From the NCBI GenBank assembly GCA_043757025.1, contig JAYVQG010000174.1, forward strand, positions 1 through 7,379: 7,379 nt of DNA, read 5' to 3'. This stretch comes from Limnoglobus sp043757025. Its GTDB lineage: Bacteria; Planctomycetota; Planctomycetia; Gemmatales; Gemmataceae. The translations under genes were made by a program, and so were the position numbers. Position 1 is the stretch's first letter. The number at the start of each line of letters is the position of its first letter. A model generated the notes under the pieces. It ran no database searches. It saw nothing but the letters and a program-made list of their open reading frames with translations, and was not told where the DNA came from. Below, piece by piece: positions 6,606 through 7,379 of the stretch.

Positions 6606-7231
6606 GTGATGCATGGTCGATCCGGTTTGAAGGGTCGGATTCGGTCGCGTCGGTTGCGACCGCGAACGCCGTTCTCGAAGGGCTGCGCGACGGCGAATGG
6701 GAGCCTTCGGACGAAGTCCGCGGCCCCACCGATACCGATTGGCTCGCGATCGAAGATCACGCGGCATTCGCCGAAGCGGTCGCGGAGATGGCACCGCCGC
6801 CCGTCGAAAAACCCGACGACACCAAACTCGACATGAACCCGTTGATCGACGTTGCGCTCGTGTTGTTGATCTTCTTCATCCTCACGACGACGTATTCGTC
6901 GCTGCGCCGCACGATCGAACTGCCGAGCGAACCCGAACAAAGTCAGGGAGCAGCGAAAAAAGTGACGCCGCAAGATGTCGAATCGCAGGTGTTCCGCGTC
7001 GAGGCATGGATGGCCGACGACCGACCGCGAGTGCGTATCAACGATAAGCTCGTCGAGTTGGAAGACGTCGAAAAGGAAATGAAAGAGGTAGTGAAATCGA
7101 CCGGCCGACGCGAGATGATGCTCGAAGTCGATGGCCGGGTACCGTGGGGAATCGAAGCTCAATTGCACGACGCGGCCAAGGCCGCCGACGTGAAACAGAT
7201 CTACCGCAAGCCGAAGAAAGCCAACGGCTGA
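6602..7231 (+). CDS. Second ExbD/TolR family protein with a related N-terminal domain
   Basis: The 209-residue protein has the helix NPLIDVALVLLIFFILTTTY (79-98) with the key Asp83, and a periplasmic ExbD/TolR-type domain from about 128 to 203. The first 65 residues repeat the skeleton of the upstream protein's extra domain: W5, G31, V39-R40 and W47, with the same 8-residue spacing from the Gly to Val-Arg. Its linker (AEMAPPPVEKPDD) is short and proline-rich, without the Asp run. The two ExbD proteins are quite different elsewhere, so they are likely distinct subunits of one complex, as in Myxococcus AglR-AglQ-AglS (one TolQ-like and two TolR-like proteins). The start overlaps the previous stop (ATGA, 6602-6605). 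No strong ribosome site is seen upstream, so translational coupling is likely. Confidence 0.88.
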   Translation: MSDAWSIRFEGSDSVASVATANAVLEGLRDGEWEPSDEVRGPTDTDWLAIEDHAAFAEAVAEMAPPPVEKPDDTKLDMNPLIDVALVLLIFFILTTTYSSLRRTIELPSEPEQSQGAAKKVTPQDVESQVFRVEAWMADDRPRVRINDKLVELEDVEKEMKEVVKSTGRREMMLEVDGRVPWGIEAQLHDAAKAADVKQIYRKPKKANG

Positions 7232-7238
7232 GCGATCC

Positions 7239-7283
7239 TGTAGCTGGGGTCTGTGACCCCGGTCTTTGTAGTGACCCCGGTCT
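7239..7283. repeat. Hairpin and 13-bp direct repeat after the second ExbD gene
   Basis: TGTAGC (7239-7244) leads into GGGGTC-TGT-GACCCC (7246-7260), a 6-bp stem with a 3-nt loop, 14 nt after the stop codon. The motif GTGACCCCGGTCT occurs twice, at 7253-7265 and 7271-7283. No clear T-run follows the hairpin, so it is not a standard intrinsic terminator, but its place at the operon end suggests a transcript-end role or a degraded palindromic repeat. It has the same TGTAGC edge as the other elements. Confidence 0.45.
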
Positions 7284-7308
7284 GGGTGCAGGCCACGCTT
7301 TGTCCGGA

Positions 7309-7379
7309 TTAGATGGCGGGCGTCTTCGGGTCGCCGCGTCGGAGTTGCGACGTCGGTCGGTTTGCGAAGTAATCCTCCA
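7309..7379 (-). CDS. Possible C-terminal end of an unidentified minus-strand gene
   Basis: Read from the right edge, the minus strand encodes 22 residues (EDYFANRPTSQ... ending DPKTPAI) before a TAA at 7311-7309. Codon third positions are mostly G or C, as in the neighbours, and the orientation would make it convergent with the ExbD operon. Twenty-two residues are too few to name a family, and the match could be chance. Confidence 0.25.
   Translation of the reverse strand, partial: EDYFANRPTSQLRRGDPKTPAI

Noticed and set aside
7246..7283. CRISPR-like array
   Set aside because: There are only two 13-bp copies 5 bp apart, and no cas genes.

Overview
The window is GC-rich, densely coding bacterial DNA. 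The gene content and intergenic repeats suggest a planctomycete, perhaps of the Gemmataceae type. The pointers are a very large membrane-anchored TPR protein, one ExbB with two ExbD proteins that carry extra N-terminal domains, and palindromic repeats between genes. This taxonomic placement is inference; no rRNA or other marker gene is present.

Layout. Positions 1-3016 (minus strand) hold one long open frame, a TPR-repeat protein with a single N-terminal membrane anchor; its C-terminus lies beyond the left edge. A 219-bp divergent intergenic region (3017-3235) contains a good promoter candidate for the plus strand and several inverted repeats. The plus strand then carries a family 2 glycosyltransferase (3236-4054), a 322-bp gap filled mostly by a composite palindromic element, and an RmlC-like sugar epimerase/cupin (4377-4889). 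After 96 bp comes an ExbB/TolQ/MotA-type proton channel (4986-5690). A 177-bp gap holds a perfect 25-bp inverted repeat, followed by two ExbD/TolR-family genes that overlap by ATGA (5868-6605 and 6602-7231). The last 148 bp hold a small repeat and possibly the end of a minus-strand gene.

How the genes fit together. ExbB plus two different ExbD subunits should form an inner-membrane complex driven by the proton motive force. No TonB, TolA or TonB-dependent receptor is in view, so the partner that receives the energy is unknown. Both ExbD proteins carry a related extra domain before the transmembrane helix, similar in pattern to the GYF_2/DUF4339 family. That domain should face the cytoplasm, which suggests cytoplasmic control of, or docking to, the motor; this is the most interesting protein-level feature. 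The glycosyltransferase and epimerase point to surface polysaccharide or glycan synthesis. The intergenic palindromes share a TGTAGC edge and may be one family of small non-coding repeats.
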